Shown piece after piece: positions 23,813-34,372 of a DNA stretch of 64,000 nt (positions are counted from its first letter, which is position 1; the number at the start of each line of letters is the position of its first letter). This DNA is from Straminergon stramineum (taxonomy: Eukaryota; Streptophyta; Bryopsida; Hypnales; Calliergonaceae), in contig OY987271.1 of assembly GCA_963920665.1 (NCBI GenBank), positions 19,347,350-19,411,349 of the forward strand, given 5' to 3'. The position numbers and the translations under genes are program-made. A model generated the notes under the pieces. That model worked only from the letters and a program-made list of their open reading frames with translations, ran no database searches and was not told the DNA's origin.

Positions 23813-24718
23813 TTAACCCCTAAAGGACCATTGTTTCCCTTGGGGAACAAAATGGAATTTGGGCAAATTCCTATAGCCTCAATTTTTAGTGAAACTTTTG
23901 AAACTATGTCATAAGAGAGAAAAACTTATTAGCTTTGTGGGAATATAATTTTTATTTCAATTGGTGCCCGGGAGTAAAAGTTATACCATAGAAAGCCCAA
24001 ATTTTCAATTTGCGGGTAGAAAAATAAATCAACAAAAACTTGAATTTTTTTCTCTCTCATAGATTATATTTTTGTCTACATCTCAAGCTTTGATTCATTC
24101 TATTTGGATTAGTGATGTGAAAGTCATGAACAATCTTGTTTTGGGGGCAATATGAGCATTTTTTTTAAAAATAACTTACAAAATTCATTTTTGAATGCAA
24201 TTTTCACAATTTTTTCAAAAAAACTTGTTTGAAAAGGTTAAATTTGATTGCTAGAACAATCTTAGCGTTGGGATTATTATGTTCCAATCCCATCCAAGAG
24301 CTATTAACAATGTAGTTTTTCTTGTAGTCTTGGACCTACATCTACTTAACAATTTTTTAAAGAATGAAAATCAAGATTTAAAAAATAAATAATTCTAGAC
24401 TATCAAATCAATTTTTCAACACAAAAAATCTTAAATTTAAAGTCCATAGTGCAAAAACTTTCAACAAAAGGTGGTCAAAGTCATTTGAAATTGTAAGCTA
24501 GTGTACAAAAAAACATTTTTTTTGAGCTTTGAATGCTAATATTTCTCAATCCGTATTGATCAAACTTCATGAAATTTTTACTACTTGGTCTCAAAAAAGT
24601 AAAGTACAAGATAGTTTAGGTAGATTTGAAAATAGTATTTTTTTTAGGTGAATGCAATAGAGATGGCAATTTTGAATGGTTTTTGACAAAAAAATGGCCT
24701 TGGTCCTTCAAGAGTTAA
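23813..24718 (-). mobile_element. TTAA-superfamily element, class C, reversed copy
   Basis: The ends are TTAACCCCTAAAGGACCA and TTGGTCCTTCAAGAGTTAA, an inverted pair of about 18 bp. Interior blocks (for example 'ttgattgctagaacaatctta' near 24245) are the reverse complement of blocks in 24904-25813. Length 906 bp, no coding frame. It lies 186 bp from the next copy in opposite orientation. Confidence 0.85.
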
Positions 24719-24903
24719 GAGAATTTAGAATATCCTTTCGACTACTGACCAAATCCCACAAAAAATTCTAGTGTTCATAATAATGGAAGCAATGTTGAAT
24801 TGCTTAGTTGGTTGGTTTTAGATGTTGTTACCTTAATTGCCCATTCTCGCCCTTGCCAAAATTCATGTGACTTTCCTACCTAAAATTCCTCTTGAAGTAT
24901 TGG

Positions 24904-25813
24904 TCTAACCCCTATGGGACCAAAGCTATTTTTTGGGGGTCATAAAACACTCAAAATTGCCATTTTGGTTGCATTCATCCCAAAAAATAATTATTTTTAG
25001 AATTTAACCATAGAATCTTTTACTTTACTTATCTGAGATTATGTGGTGAAAATTTCATGAAGTTTAATTATAAGGATTGGAAGATATTAGCATTCAAAGT
25101 TAGAAAAAAGAAGTTCTTTTGAACATTGACTTGCACTTTCAGATGACTTTAACCAAAGATTTTGCACTATGGACTTTGAATTAAAACAAATTTTGTGTTG
25201 AAGAATTGAGTTGAGTCTAGGAAAAAAATTCAAAGAAAAAAATGCTTGATTTTCATTCTTTAAAAAATTACTAAGTATAAGTAAATCCAAGATTGAAAGA
25301 AAAACTAAATTGTTATTAGCTCTAAGATGGAATTGAAACACGATAATCCCAATGGTGAGATTGTTCTAGCAAACAAACTTAACCTTGGCGGAATTTTAAT
25401 TATTTTAATTAAAAATTACATTGAGAAATAAATCCTCTAAGTTTGTTTTCTTAGAAAGATGCTCAGATTGTTTGAAAAGCAAGATTGTTCATAACATTCA
25501 CATCACTAGTCCAATTGGAATGAATTAAAGCTTCATATCTAGACAAAAATATGATTTATGTGAAAAAAAATTAAAAATTCTATTTCAAATTTTTGTGGAT
25601 TTGTTTTTTTGTCCGGTAACATGAAAATTATTTTTAAGATGGCATAAATTTTGCCTCCAAGCACTGATTGAAATAAAAATTATATTCCCACAAAGAAAAT
25701 AAGTTTTCTATGTTATGAGAGAGTTTCAAAAATATTCATTAAAAACCAAGGTTATAGGAACTTGCTCAAAATCCATTTTCTTCCATGAAGGACAATGATC
25801 CTTTAGGGGCTAA
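24904..25813 (+). mobile_element. TTAA-superfamily element, class C
   Basis: The left end CTAACCCCTATGGGACCAAA and the right end GATCCTTTAGGGGCTAAA are inverted. The outer TTAA has changed to CTAA on the left and on the mirrored side. About 0.91 kb, colinear with 9602-10500. The 84-codon minus-strand frame inside is incidental. Confidence 0.75.
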
Positions 25814-26210
25814 AAGATACAAGCAAAATGAATATATCAAATATGGTACGAGCTAATAGGTGTGAAGCAATGTTTTTTATTTGGAATAGAAGAGCCCTTG
25901 TGCCTTTTCAACATTGGAGAATATTCAGAAATTGGAGAACATTGGTGTATAGGCTGAAATGCTTTGATGAGCAATATATCATGTAAATAAAAAAAATGAT
26001 AGTGTGAAGCAAGTCACCCTTTTTGTAGCCACCAATTCAATTGAGTGTATTTGTGGTACTATGTATTAGTGGTGTAAATTTCAATAATGTGCACCATTGC
26101 TGCATATTGGTACAAACATAACATTTCTAATTGCTTATTTTTCAACATCTACATGATCTAATGAAAGAAAGGATATCCTCACTCTAGTAGAGCTTATGGA
26201 TTAAACCCTA

Positions 26211-27084
26211 AATTCATATTGACTCTATGGGAGACAATGGATTTTAGGTAGGTTCCTACGAATGCAATTTTTGGCAAAACTCTTAAAAACATTTTTGTAA
26301 GATGAAAAAAACTTATTAGCTTTCTAGAGACATGATTTTTATTTCAATTGGTGACTATATTCAAAAGTTATAGCATAATGAGCCCAAGATTTAACTTGTT
26401 GACCAACAAAAAAACCCTATAGAAACTTGAAATAAAAATAAATTTTTTTTATTCTATAGATTTTATTTTTATCTACATGGAGAACTTTGATTCATTCTAT
26501 GTGAATTTTTTATGTCAAAGTTATGAAGAATCTTGTTTTGTAGGCAATTAAAGCATCTGTTTGAAATAGTAACATATAGGATTTGTTTTTGAGTTCAATT
26601 TTCACATTTTTTCAAAATAAAAAGTTTCCACAATTTATATTTATATTTTTATAAAAATCTCACAATTAGAATTAGTGTGTTCAAATACCATCTTAGAAAT
26701 ATTAACAATTCTTTTTTCCCTCTATCTTGTGCCTACTTCTACTTAGCAATTTTTTTAAAGAATAGAAATCACATTATATTTTTAAATTTTTTTTCTAGAA
26801 TCTCAATTCAATTATTCATGATAATTTTTCTTAACTGAAAATATGCATAGCAAAATTTTTAGTTACAAGGATTCAAAGTCTCATAAAATAGTTTGCTATG
26901 CTTTCTTCATTTTGAACTCATTTGCCTTGCAATCTACTTATGATCAAAGTTTTTGAAATTTTCTCGACACATTTCATACTAGTATGTTGCAATATCAAGT
27001 GCTTTATTATTTTTGCCTGTACTCTAAAAATGCTAGTTATGAGTGTTTTATAATGAAAAAAAGGCCTCAAGACTTTAGGGATTG
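26211..27084 (-). mobile_element. TTAA-superfamily element, class C, reversed degenerate copy
   Basis: The left end TTAAACCCTAAATTC and right end AGACTTTAGGGATTGA are decayed class C ends. The internal order matches 23813-24718, with a C-rich start, then a block on GATTCATTCTATGTGAAT and then long A/T runs. About 874 bp, non-coding. Confidence 0.6.
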
Positions 27085-27152
27085 AGATGGTAGCTAATGC
27101 AAGTGCATGAATTTCAATATTAAATCATAGAAAAATCCCCTCCTTTTGAACT

Positions 27153-27800
27153 TTACCCCCTAAATGCCCACACCTTTTCTGAGCTTTTTGGAATTTGCTC
27201 TAAATTGAACAAAAATCGAAGATTTGGTAAGTTCTCTCAATTCTTAAAATTCTAACCATAAAAATTTAAACTACATGTGTTAGAAGTCACATGGGAAAAT
27301 AAAAAACACAACAATATCACTTGTGGATTGAAAGATTATAATGTTTAATCATAAGGGTGTTAAAACTATCAAAGTGATTTGAAGCCTTTTAATACTCTAT
27401 TCACATGTCAAATCTAAGAAATTAGTCACCAAAGAAATATGAGATTAAAGGGCATAACATGCATAACCCCAATTAATTTTCAACTTCTCAAAATCTACTC
27501 TACAATTTTTTTTAAATGAATTTCTAATGGGATTTTTTCTCTAAGCTCAAATGTATTTGAGGCTCATTTTCAAGAGCCTTCAATACTAGAAAATCTAAAT
27601 TTGCAATGGACACCCTTGCACAGAATCTTGAGTAGAAAAATCATAATCATTTATTTTCAAAATCAGATTTTCGCTGCTAAAATGAAACTTGAGGAAGGAT
27701 CTTTCAAAAAATACAAAATAAGAGTAGTTTGGTTAGATTTTATTTAACTTAAAAATATTATCGACACTAGATTTTGATGCCTTTGGCATTTTCGGGTGAA
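27153..27800 (+). mobile_element. TTAA-superfamily element, class E, copy 1
   Basis: The ends are TTACCCCCTAAATGCCCAC and TTTGGCATTTTCGGGTGAA. The body is the reverse of 54704-55355 nearly end to end, with shared blocks such as TTGAAAGATTATAATGTTTA and AGAGTAGTTTGGTTAGATTT-type text. At 648 bp it matches the 652-bp partner. No coding frame. Confidence 0.8.
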
Positions 27801-27873
27801 AGAGAACCGTCCCACATGATTAAAGAATGTTATGTAAAGGTTGAACAAAGTTGGCAGCAAAAATAGAAATGAC

Positions 27874-28101
27874 TTAACTCAAGAAGGACACCACGAACGT
27901 TTAGTGTTCGATGAATGACAAGGCATTCTCCTATGTTGGACAGAAATTCGACTATTCATCCTTGAAATTAGTGGTAGGAAGTGGAGATGTTCTATAGTAC
28001 TTTGACTTCAAATGAGTTCTTTTGATTTTTTTCATACCAATTATTCCCACGGTTTAGAAATGATGATTTCCACATGGACCTCTATGACCTTCCAAGGTTA
28101 A
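27874..28101 (-). mobile_element. TTAA-superfamily MITE, class B, copy 5
   Basis: The ends are TTAACTCAAGAAGGACACC and CTTCCAAGGTTAA. It is nearly identical in layout to 15385-15620. The terminal TTAA at 28098-28101 also begins the next element. 228 bp, non-coding. Confidence 0.75.
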
Positions 28102-29070
28102 GTTATTGACATAACCTTGTGAGGCTATGTAGGAGCATTAGAGTCCAATTGAAACATGAAAACAAATAGACCAAATAGATAAATTCTATTATAATGCAAT
28201 AATTTTGATTTTTTTGCAGATAGTATGCATACATTGTTGAATTTAATTTGAGGAATATTAGTTATTTTAAATAACAATCATTTATATATGTTATTGATAC
28301 AAAAACATTGTACTCTTGTGTAGCATATTCTAGGACTTTTATTTTTTGATTTCAATGTCAATCCAAGCAATTAAAATTATATTATAAAAAATATAAATTA
28401 TTTTTTGGAGATTGTATAGATTGATGTCTACTCAAAAAGATATTTGAACTATTGAATTCAAACTAATGAAGTAAGAGTTATGAGGAGTTTTATTTTGTAG
28501 GTAGTAAAGGTAGAAAAAACATATAAAGTTGTCTTTTGCTCTCAATTTTGAAAATTTTCAAATAAAAATAAAAAGGAAAGATAAGAATTATTCACTTAAA
28601 TATTCTCACTAATGGGATTAACAATTCTCAATTTCTTGTAAAAGTTATTAGTAGATTAGTTTTTTCTATCAATCAATACTACCTTCCACTTAACAATTTT
28701 GTAAAGATGAATATGAAAGTTTTTTTGGTTAAGATGTTCTACATATGTTTTCAACCCATTTTCCAACATATTGACAAAATGCACAAGTTATAGGACATAC
28801 AAATTTTTTTCTAAAATTATTGAAAGACAAAACTTCACTTTTTAGAAGGGCTACAAAAGTTTAGATTTTGAAAACTAGGCATACTGAATTGGCAATTGGT
28901 GGGGATATTCATTCTAAAATTTTGGAACAATGTAATAAAATAAGTTAACCAAAGGATCCTATAGTTGTATTGTTAAAAAATAAATATTCATAAAGATTTT
29001 GACCTTGCTTTTGGGGACAACTATTTTGAAGAAGTTTTGGCCTCTAAAACATGTTGGTCCTTTAGGTTAA
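28098..29070 (+). mobile_element. TTAA-superfamily element, class C (left end weak)
   Basis: The right end TTGGTCCTTTAGGTTAA is a clear class C terminus. An internal block 'gagttatgaggagttttattttgtaggtagt' matches 48719 onward in the LINE-inserted copy. The left end has lost the CCCC motif and is assigned to the TTAA shared with the class B element before it. About 0.97 kb, non-coding. Confidence 0.55.
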
Positions 29071-29870
29071 TATGTCCTCTAAACATAGAATGAAATGAAA
29101 AGATTGGTAACACTGCAATATAGTCTTCACTACATATATACTACTGTGCTCAAATTTTCAAGTCTCTTAGGCTTTCTTTGTATTTGATATGAAATTTTCT
29201 CATTTTTTCTTCAAGTAATCACCAAAATTTCAACCTTCACAAAAAATCTGAAAATTTTATGGCTACTGAATATTGAAGGAGACATGCTAGTAATTTGTGT
29301 AGGCAACATTGTCATGATTCCATGGTAGCTGAGATTTCTCAAGGATAAAAAGACAGTAGTATAAAGCTGTGTGCCACTGCTGCAAATCAGTTTGCTGCAG
29401 CTCCTGAAGTCATCAGCAGGGTACAAAGTGAAGGACAGAACTTGAATAAGCTCAAAGCTTACATTGTCAAGCAATAGCATGCTAATAAGCATAAATCATA
29501 GTCCGTGTTAACACCAGAAAATTAAAGCACTCAATCCCAGCTGTTCATCTCTCTCATGCACGCACCATTAACTACTGTAGCTGGTGCATGAATGTAAAAC
29601 CATGTGTTTGACTGTCCTTGAGGGCATCAACAAACTATTTGGCAACAAATTTCAAAAAGACACTGCAGGAACAGATGTCTACACTACTTAGAAACACACC
29701 TGTGTCACGTAAAATTTACATCTGATGTCGAAAAGGAGCAAGATCTCTTCCTTGCTAAATGATCATCTATGAGATGCCAGGCGCAACATAAGAAATCTTA
29801 GAAGCGCAAATAAAGCGGTGTCGAATTCTCAGTGCACACCCTAGTTAGAGAAGAAAACAAGGGTGGATGG
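29071..29870. other. Region downstream of the MOG1-like gene, possible 3' untranslated region
   Basis: These 800 bp lie after the MOG1 stop codon in the transcribed direction. The part closest to the gene (about 29500-29870) is GC-richer and probably includes the 3' untranslated region. I could not identify a convincing polyadenylation signal. The minus-strand 93-codon frame at 29211-29492 has no recognisable domain and is not annotated as a gene. Confidence 0.4.
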
Positions 29871-32035
29871 TTACTGCTCCATTACTTCATCAACGTCATC
29901 TATATAGCCAAAAAGAGACCAGTCGAGTATCCGGAAGGTCGTTAGAATTTGATTGAAGACATCGGCGGCCACCATGGATCCTGCAGCAGTCGCCGGTACC
30001 GTGGCACCTGAACCCACTACTGCCGCACTTTCACTTTGCTCACTGAACCACCACAACATCATATCAGATTATGTACTCACACACTGTCATCAGAATACAA
30101 CAATAAAAAACATTCACAAGGAAGATACATTAGTATATAACACAAGGAAGATCATTCACATCATGCAAGGCATAGAAAGCATTCTCAAAGTCATCACCTG
30201 ATAGCAAGAGGCTCATAAAGAGTGACAAGAATGTCCGTTTCCACTCTACGCAACCGGATGTTTGCCAAGTACACCTGCCCAAATTTTAAAAAGAAAATGC
30301 CGTTCGTCAACAAGATTTAGCAAGCATATCTAAATCATTAAAGAAGCTTCGAGGAAGTTAAAAACCTGTACCAACAGAAAGAAGAATTCATGCACTGCAT
30401 TTTTTAACATAAAAATGTGTTTTGAAAATTAAAATAATCAATTATTAGCTTCCACAGTGGACTTTCCAGAGGTTAAAAAGATGTGATGGAACAGTGACAG
30501 AACAATCTGATCTTTGTGACAGAAAATAAGAACCATTGGAATGGAGATATTCCACTCTACGTACAAATCATTCGGCTTAGAAAGTTGTTCTGGTAGAAAC
30601 TTCCCCCAATCATACACAGTAACCACAACCTAACGAGGAATCTGTGACTGAAATGTACCCGCACAAGGTTGGAAGCTTCAGGACCTTGGCGACCCTTGGC
30701 AATCGCCTGCACATTCATGTAAGAGGAAGATCAGAAGAGTAGTCCTATTCCAGATAAACAGACAGAACGAACATGAGTCAAAGGAAAATGCATTCCAAAC
30801 ACAAAAGTAATCTTGGCTAGAGCGGCATACCATGGTACCAATCACAGTATTCACGGTGGAGGTTTCATCCAGATTGGGAATGTGGGCTGCAGGAACGCTA
30901 CTTTCTTCTTGAACAACCTGTTTCCAACCTGTTTCCAACCTCTTCATCACAGCCATTTAAAACAAGGAAGCAAAGCCTTCCAGCTCAATCCAACTGGTCC
31001 ATTTACAAACAGTCATCCCTGTAGTACAAACTATTTAAGAGGATTGAAAGCTCCATAATGTTCCCGCTGACCTTATGATCTAAAATATAGCATCAACATT
31101 GACGAGTTCAACGACTAATTTAGTCACGTTATGTTTCACATGCATATCTGGATCGTCTAACCGAACTGCAAAGTCTACCGATGCTCCTACAGTCAGTATT
31201 ACATTTGTAAGACCTGAGAATTGGAAAAAAAAATTCTAGTTCAAGGGCATTGTGTAGAACAGGGGACGCATACCAGGCTGTTCTCAGCTCCTTGTTCAAC
31301 GGCTAGGTCTTCCAAGAACCAGCGGGCGCTACCCGCATCAGCGACATTGTCCTTACGCTCTAAAAGCTCGATTATGAAGCTCTCATCCCGGTTGGGATCC
31401 TGGAAGACTTCCTGTAAAATCAAATCCAAACAATGTCTAGAAGGCAGAAAAGTATTGACGTCATGATATTGCCATGACATAACCACTGCATTACTGGATT
31501 ATTGGGGGTTTGGAAATAGTGGTAGACATATGCTTTGTAGATATAAGATGTTCAAGTTTCGTAGATTACGTCCACATGTGTAGATATTCTTGTGTTGGAA
31601 AGCAAATTCTTCGAAATTAGCAGTATCCAAAGTAATTATATTTATAGGAGTAATATAGTGACCACATATTGCATTTACAAATCACAAAGTAAGAAGGAAG
31701 AGGGTTGATACCTGATTGTTAGGGACTTCCCGAACGTCGCTTACGTCCTGCAAGGATCGTCAGATACAATGAAACAACTTCATTCGTATTTATTTCCAGA
31801 AGACATTCAACCTCCAAGGTCCACGAATTGTACAGAAGAGAAACTCGAAGGTTTACCCGCAGAAGATAACATTTCATGGTAGACTCCAAAGCCACAGAAG
31901 ATTCAAAACACCATCGAGAATGCAAGGAAAGAAGATGGAACACTACAAAAGATAAAAAGAAAAAATGAGCTATAGAAGACTTACTTTAAATCTTTGGGGG
32001 AAGCTGCATGAGATAGCTCCACCAAACAACATCAT
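29871..32035 (-). CDS. MOG1: MOG1-type Ran-binding nuclear import protein, seven coding exons
   Basis: MOG1 proteins bind the small GTPase Ran, promote release of its nucleotide and support nucleocytoplasmic transport; plant members act in the nucleus and cytosol. Coding exons, in transcript order, are 32035-31985, 31747-31712, 31411-31274, 30917-30831, 30706-30659, 30274-30198 and 30042-29871. Every intron is GT-AG and the joined frame gives 202 residues, the usual family length. Recognisable family blocks are the N-terminal MLFGGAIS, then REVPNNQEVF, DPNRDESFIIELLE, GSARWFLEDLAVEQGAE, IGTMAIAKGRQG and VYLANIRLRRVETDILVTLY. The last exon supplies a variable segment and the acidic end DDVDEVMEQ. 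The start is the first of two adjacent ATGs, 14 bp inside a splice acceptor; some relatives have a slightly longer N-terminus. Exons 2 (36 bp) and 5 (48 bp) are very short. The identification rests on remembered family motifs, not a search. Confidence 0.9.
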
Positions 32036-33463
32036 CTTCACTGAACTTTCTAGTAAAAAAAACGAAAAAAAACAGTGTGTAAGCTTAACGAAGTTCACAT
32101 CCTCACGACAAAATGCTGCCTTCGCACTGGAGGTTCAAGAAAAATAGACAAAAGCCTACACGCTACCTTGAAAAACAGAATCGACTGTGTCGACAATAAT
32201 TCAGCTAAAAAATCTACTCGAACAGTGACCTTCGCAAGCAAAACTGAAACAGATCTATCCCACAGCAAACCCTGAAGTTTGGACAGATGGATGGAACAAA
32301 CGCGTACCAGTGGAATTCATGGTGGCGGAATCCAGAGGCATCAATTGTCTACCAACTCCAGTCTACAGCACAAACTCTCCCATTGAATTCCTCCAGAGCT
32401 AAACATCGGACGCGCTTCAATTCCTTATCTCTTACTCAGATCCTTTCCCGATGCATGGACAATAAAGCTTCCTAAGAAAATTTTGCGCTCATTTTCGACT
32501 TCAGTAATTAAATGAAGCAAAGAAATGATCAGTAGTGAAGTCCAAGAAACAAGAAGTTAGAAGCGAGCAATTTAAAAAGCTGGAAAGAAAACTGGAGCAT
32601 ACATTGATTTTGACCAACCATGCCGCAGTATAACAACATAAGCATCAAGCAATAAAAAACTCCCAAATCACACACAGGAAAGTTGTAAACACCATCACCC
32701 AAAACCCAAAACCCAAAACTAAACTAGAAAGAAGTAGAAAACTATCTTGCAAGTGATCTGACAGAATTCTGGATGACTAAGGTAACAAGGCTTTCAAACA
32801 AAGTTTCTTTGGCAAGGGAAGTCCTTTAGAAAACACTGCCGAAAACCAAATGTAAATAATTCTGCCAAGTTTGATATACACGGCACAGCAAGAAAACTAT
32901 CGGTATTGATTGGATTAAGGTTAGCTTTGGGACTTTGGAAGGCCTGGTTATGGACCCTAAACAAGAAGCTTGTGGGATACAGAACACCTAATTGTTATTG
33001 CACAGTGAACACGTAGACAACAGAATCACTTCCGATATATCAAGATGGCTAAGTTAAACCCTAATCGAACGGCAGAGAAATTGCAAGGAGACCTCAGAAC
33101 ACCATCACATGTTTGCAATACTCTGGAAAGTAGAATTTTATAACCGAATGCACAACACTTCTACAGAAACTTCGAAACATAAACCCTAGCATCTCAAAAT
33201 CTGAACAATCGGCAATTGTTTTTACTGATACGAAGCAAATGGCAATTAATTCCAGGAGCGCAATACCTTGAAACGCAGTTACGCGCGCAGCTGCTACCAC
33301 CGCAAACTCTCCAGCGACCAGGCTCTGCAGTAACGACGAAGATAGGAGAGGTTTGTCTTCGCACTTTTCACTGTAGATTGGGGACCGAGCTTGTTGTTCA
33401 AGACTTTCGCCCTGATAGTTTTGACTATGATTCTTGTCATTTCTAGAGCTTCATTGTGGTGAA
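32036..33463 (-). other. Predicted 5' leader of the MOG1-like gene with a 1.2-kb intron
   Basis: Upstream of the start codon the sequence CTTTTTTTTACTAG-like tract forms an acceptor at 32050-32053. A donor CAAG|GTATTG lies at 33266/33267. Joining them gives a leader of a 5' exon (33267 to about 33463) plus 14 bp before the ATG, with an intron 33266-32050. This is inferred from splice consensus and the TATA position; other leader exons in the interval cannot be excluded. Confidence 0.5.
33294..33440 (-). CDS. Upstream ORF in the MOG1 leader (48 codons)
   Basis: If transcription starts near 33463, the first ATG met is at 33440-33438. It opens a frame of 48 codons ending in TAG at 33294, entirely within the first leader exon and upstream of the leader intron. 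The product would begin MTRIIVKTIRAK and be strongly basic, with no acidic residues in its first 40 or so positions. No known peptide is recognised. Such a frame would be expected to reduce translation of the main ORF. Whether it is translated is unknown. Confidence 0.35.
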   Translation of the reverse strand: MTRIIVKTIRAKVLNNKLGPQSTVKSAKTNLSYLRRYCRAWSLESLRW

Positions 33464-33490
33464 GTAGTGCAAATGTGCGAAAGATTCAGC

Positions 33491-33499
33491 CTATTTATA
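33491..33499 (-). promoter_or_regulatory. TATA box of the MOG1-like gene
   Basis: On the minus strand the sequence reads TATAAATAG within AATATAAATAGGC, in a stretch of intermediate composition. A start site about 30 bp downstream (near 33463) would precede the leader exon described. A TTAA-type transposon begins only about 43 bp further upstream. Confidence 0.6.
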
Positions 33500-33541
33500 T
33501 TCTTGGCAGCCGTGGCGTGTCGGTGGTTTAGTCTTGTCAAA

Positions 33542-34121
33542 TTAAACCCCTAAACGCGTCGACGTCCATTTTCTGGACGATGAACAGTTTGAAACACCAG
33601 TTTCATCTTCCTAACTACTTGGATGAAAGTTATTTTAATTTGTGAAGATACAATATCAAGTTTTTGTCCTATCTAAGGGTTGGATTTGGAGTTACTAGAG
33701 TTCATATTTTTCTAAAATTACAAATGTGCAAGTATGTCAAGTGGTCAAACTGCATTGACTTTAGTTCTAAATTGGATTAGTGAAAATGAGGTTAGAGATT
33801 TGAAGAACACAAAAATTTGAAAAAATCACCATGTGAAGAGAACCTCATTTCAAATCCATTCCAACAAATTTTACTCAAAAAATGATAATATTCTCCTTAT
33901 AATCGAATTTTGAAGGAATTTTGGAATTTTCCTTTCAAAATTTATAAAAAAAAGGATTAGTGATAGCATTGGTGAATCTAACCGTACAGAAGGAATCTAC
34001 AAATCATAATCTACAACTTTCCTTTGTATATCAATACCAAAATATGCTTCCAAATAGCACTTTATAATGATTTTTCTCAAATTGTCAATTCTAGAGATGA
34101 ATCTACATGTTTAGGGGTTAA
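33542..34121 (+). mobile_element. TTAA-superfamily element, class D, short copy
   Basis: The left end TTAAACCCCTAAACGCGTC and right end ACATGTTTAGGGGTTAA are inverted. It is colinear with the reverse of 17058-17923 but lacks that copy's roughly 290-bp GC-richer core, so it looks like an internal deletion form. A subterminal hairpin (GTCCATTTTCTGGAC) lies just inside the left end. It lies directly upstream of the MOG1 TATA box. Non-coding. Confidence 0.85.
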
Positions 34122-34372
34122 ACAGTGAAATTAGTGAAATTAGGTTGCCTCACACTAATTTCTCTACATTTGACACTAAATAAATATTTTTTGTTATTGT
34201 GCAAGAATGCACTACTTTTAAATTAGGTGTTGTTGTAATGGGACTCATAAACCTCCACACATACAACTAGAAACATTTGTTGAAGTATTTGTTGACTTTG
34301 ATGGCTTGTAAAGTAACTTTCTTGGGATAAGGGAACCTAATTGTTAAGGCAACCTAATTTCACTATTTTGTG
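34120..34372 (+). mobile_element. MITE family A, copy 3
   Basis: Colinear with 21749-21997. The left terminus is disturbed: AGTGAAATTAGTGAAATTAGG shows a short internal duplication. The right end CCTAATTTCACTATTTTGTG is followed by TA. It abuts the end of the class D element with no spacer, so one probably inserted at the edge of the other. Non-coding. Confidence 0.8.

Noticed and set aside
29953..30201. Plus-strand frame starting MKTSAATMDPAAV
   Set aside because: It lies antisense to the last MOG1 exons, which carry the conserved sequence and splice sites.
31241..31486. A single-exon reading of the MOG1 exon 3 frame as its own gene
   Set aside because: The frame extends past a GT donor and an AG acceptor; family blocks continue in neighbouring exons with matching phases.
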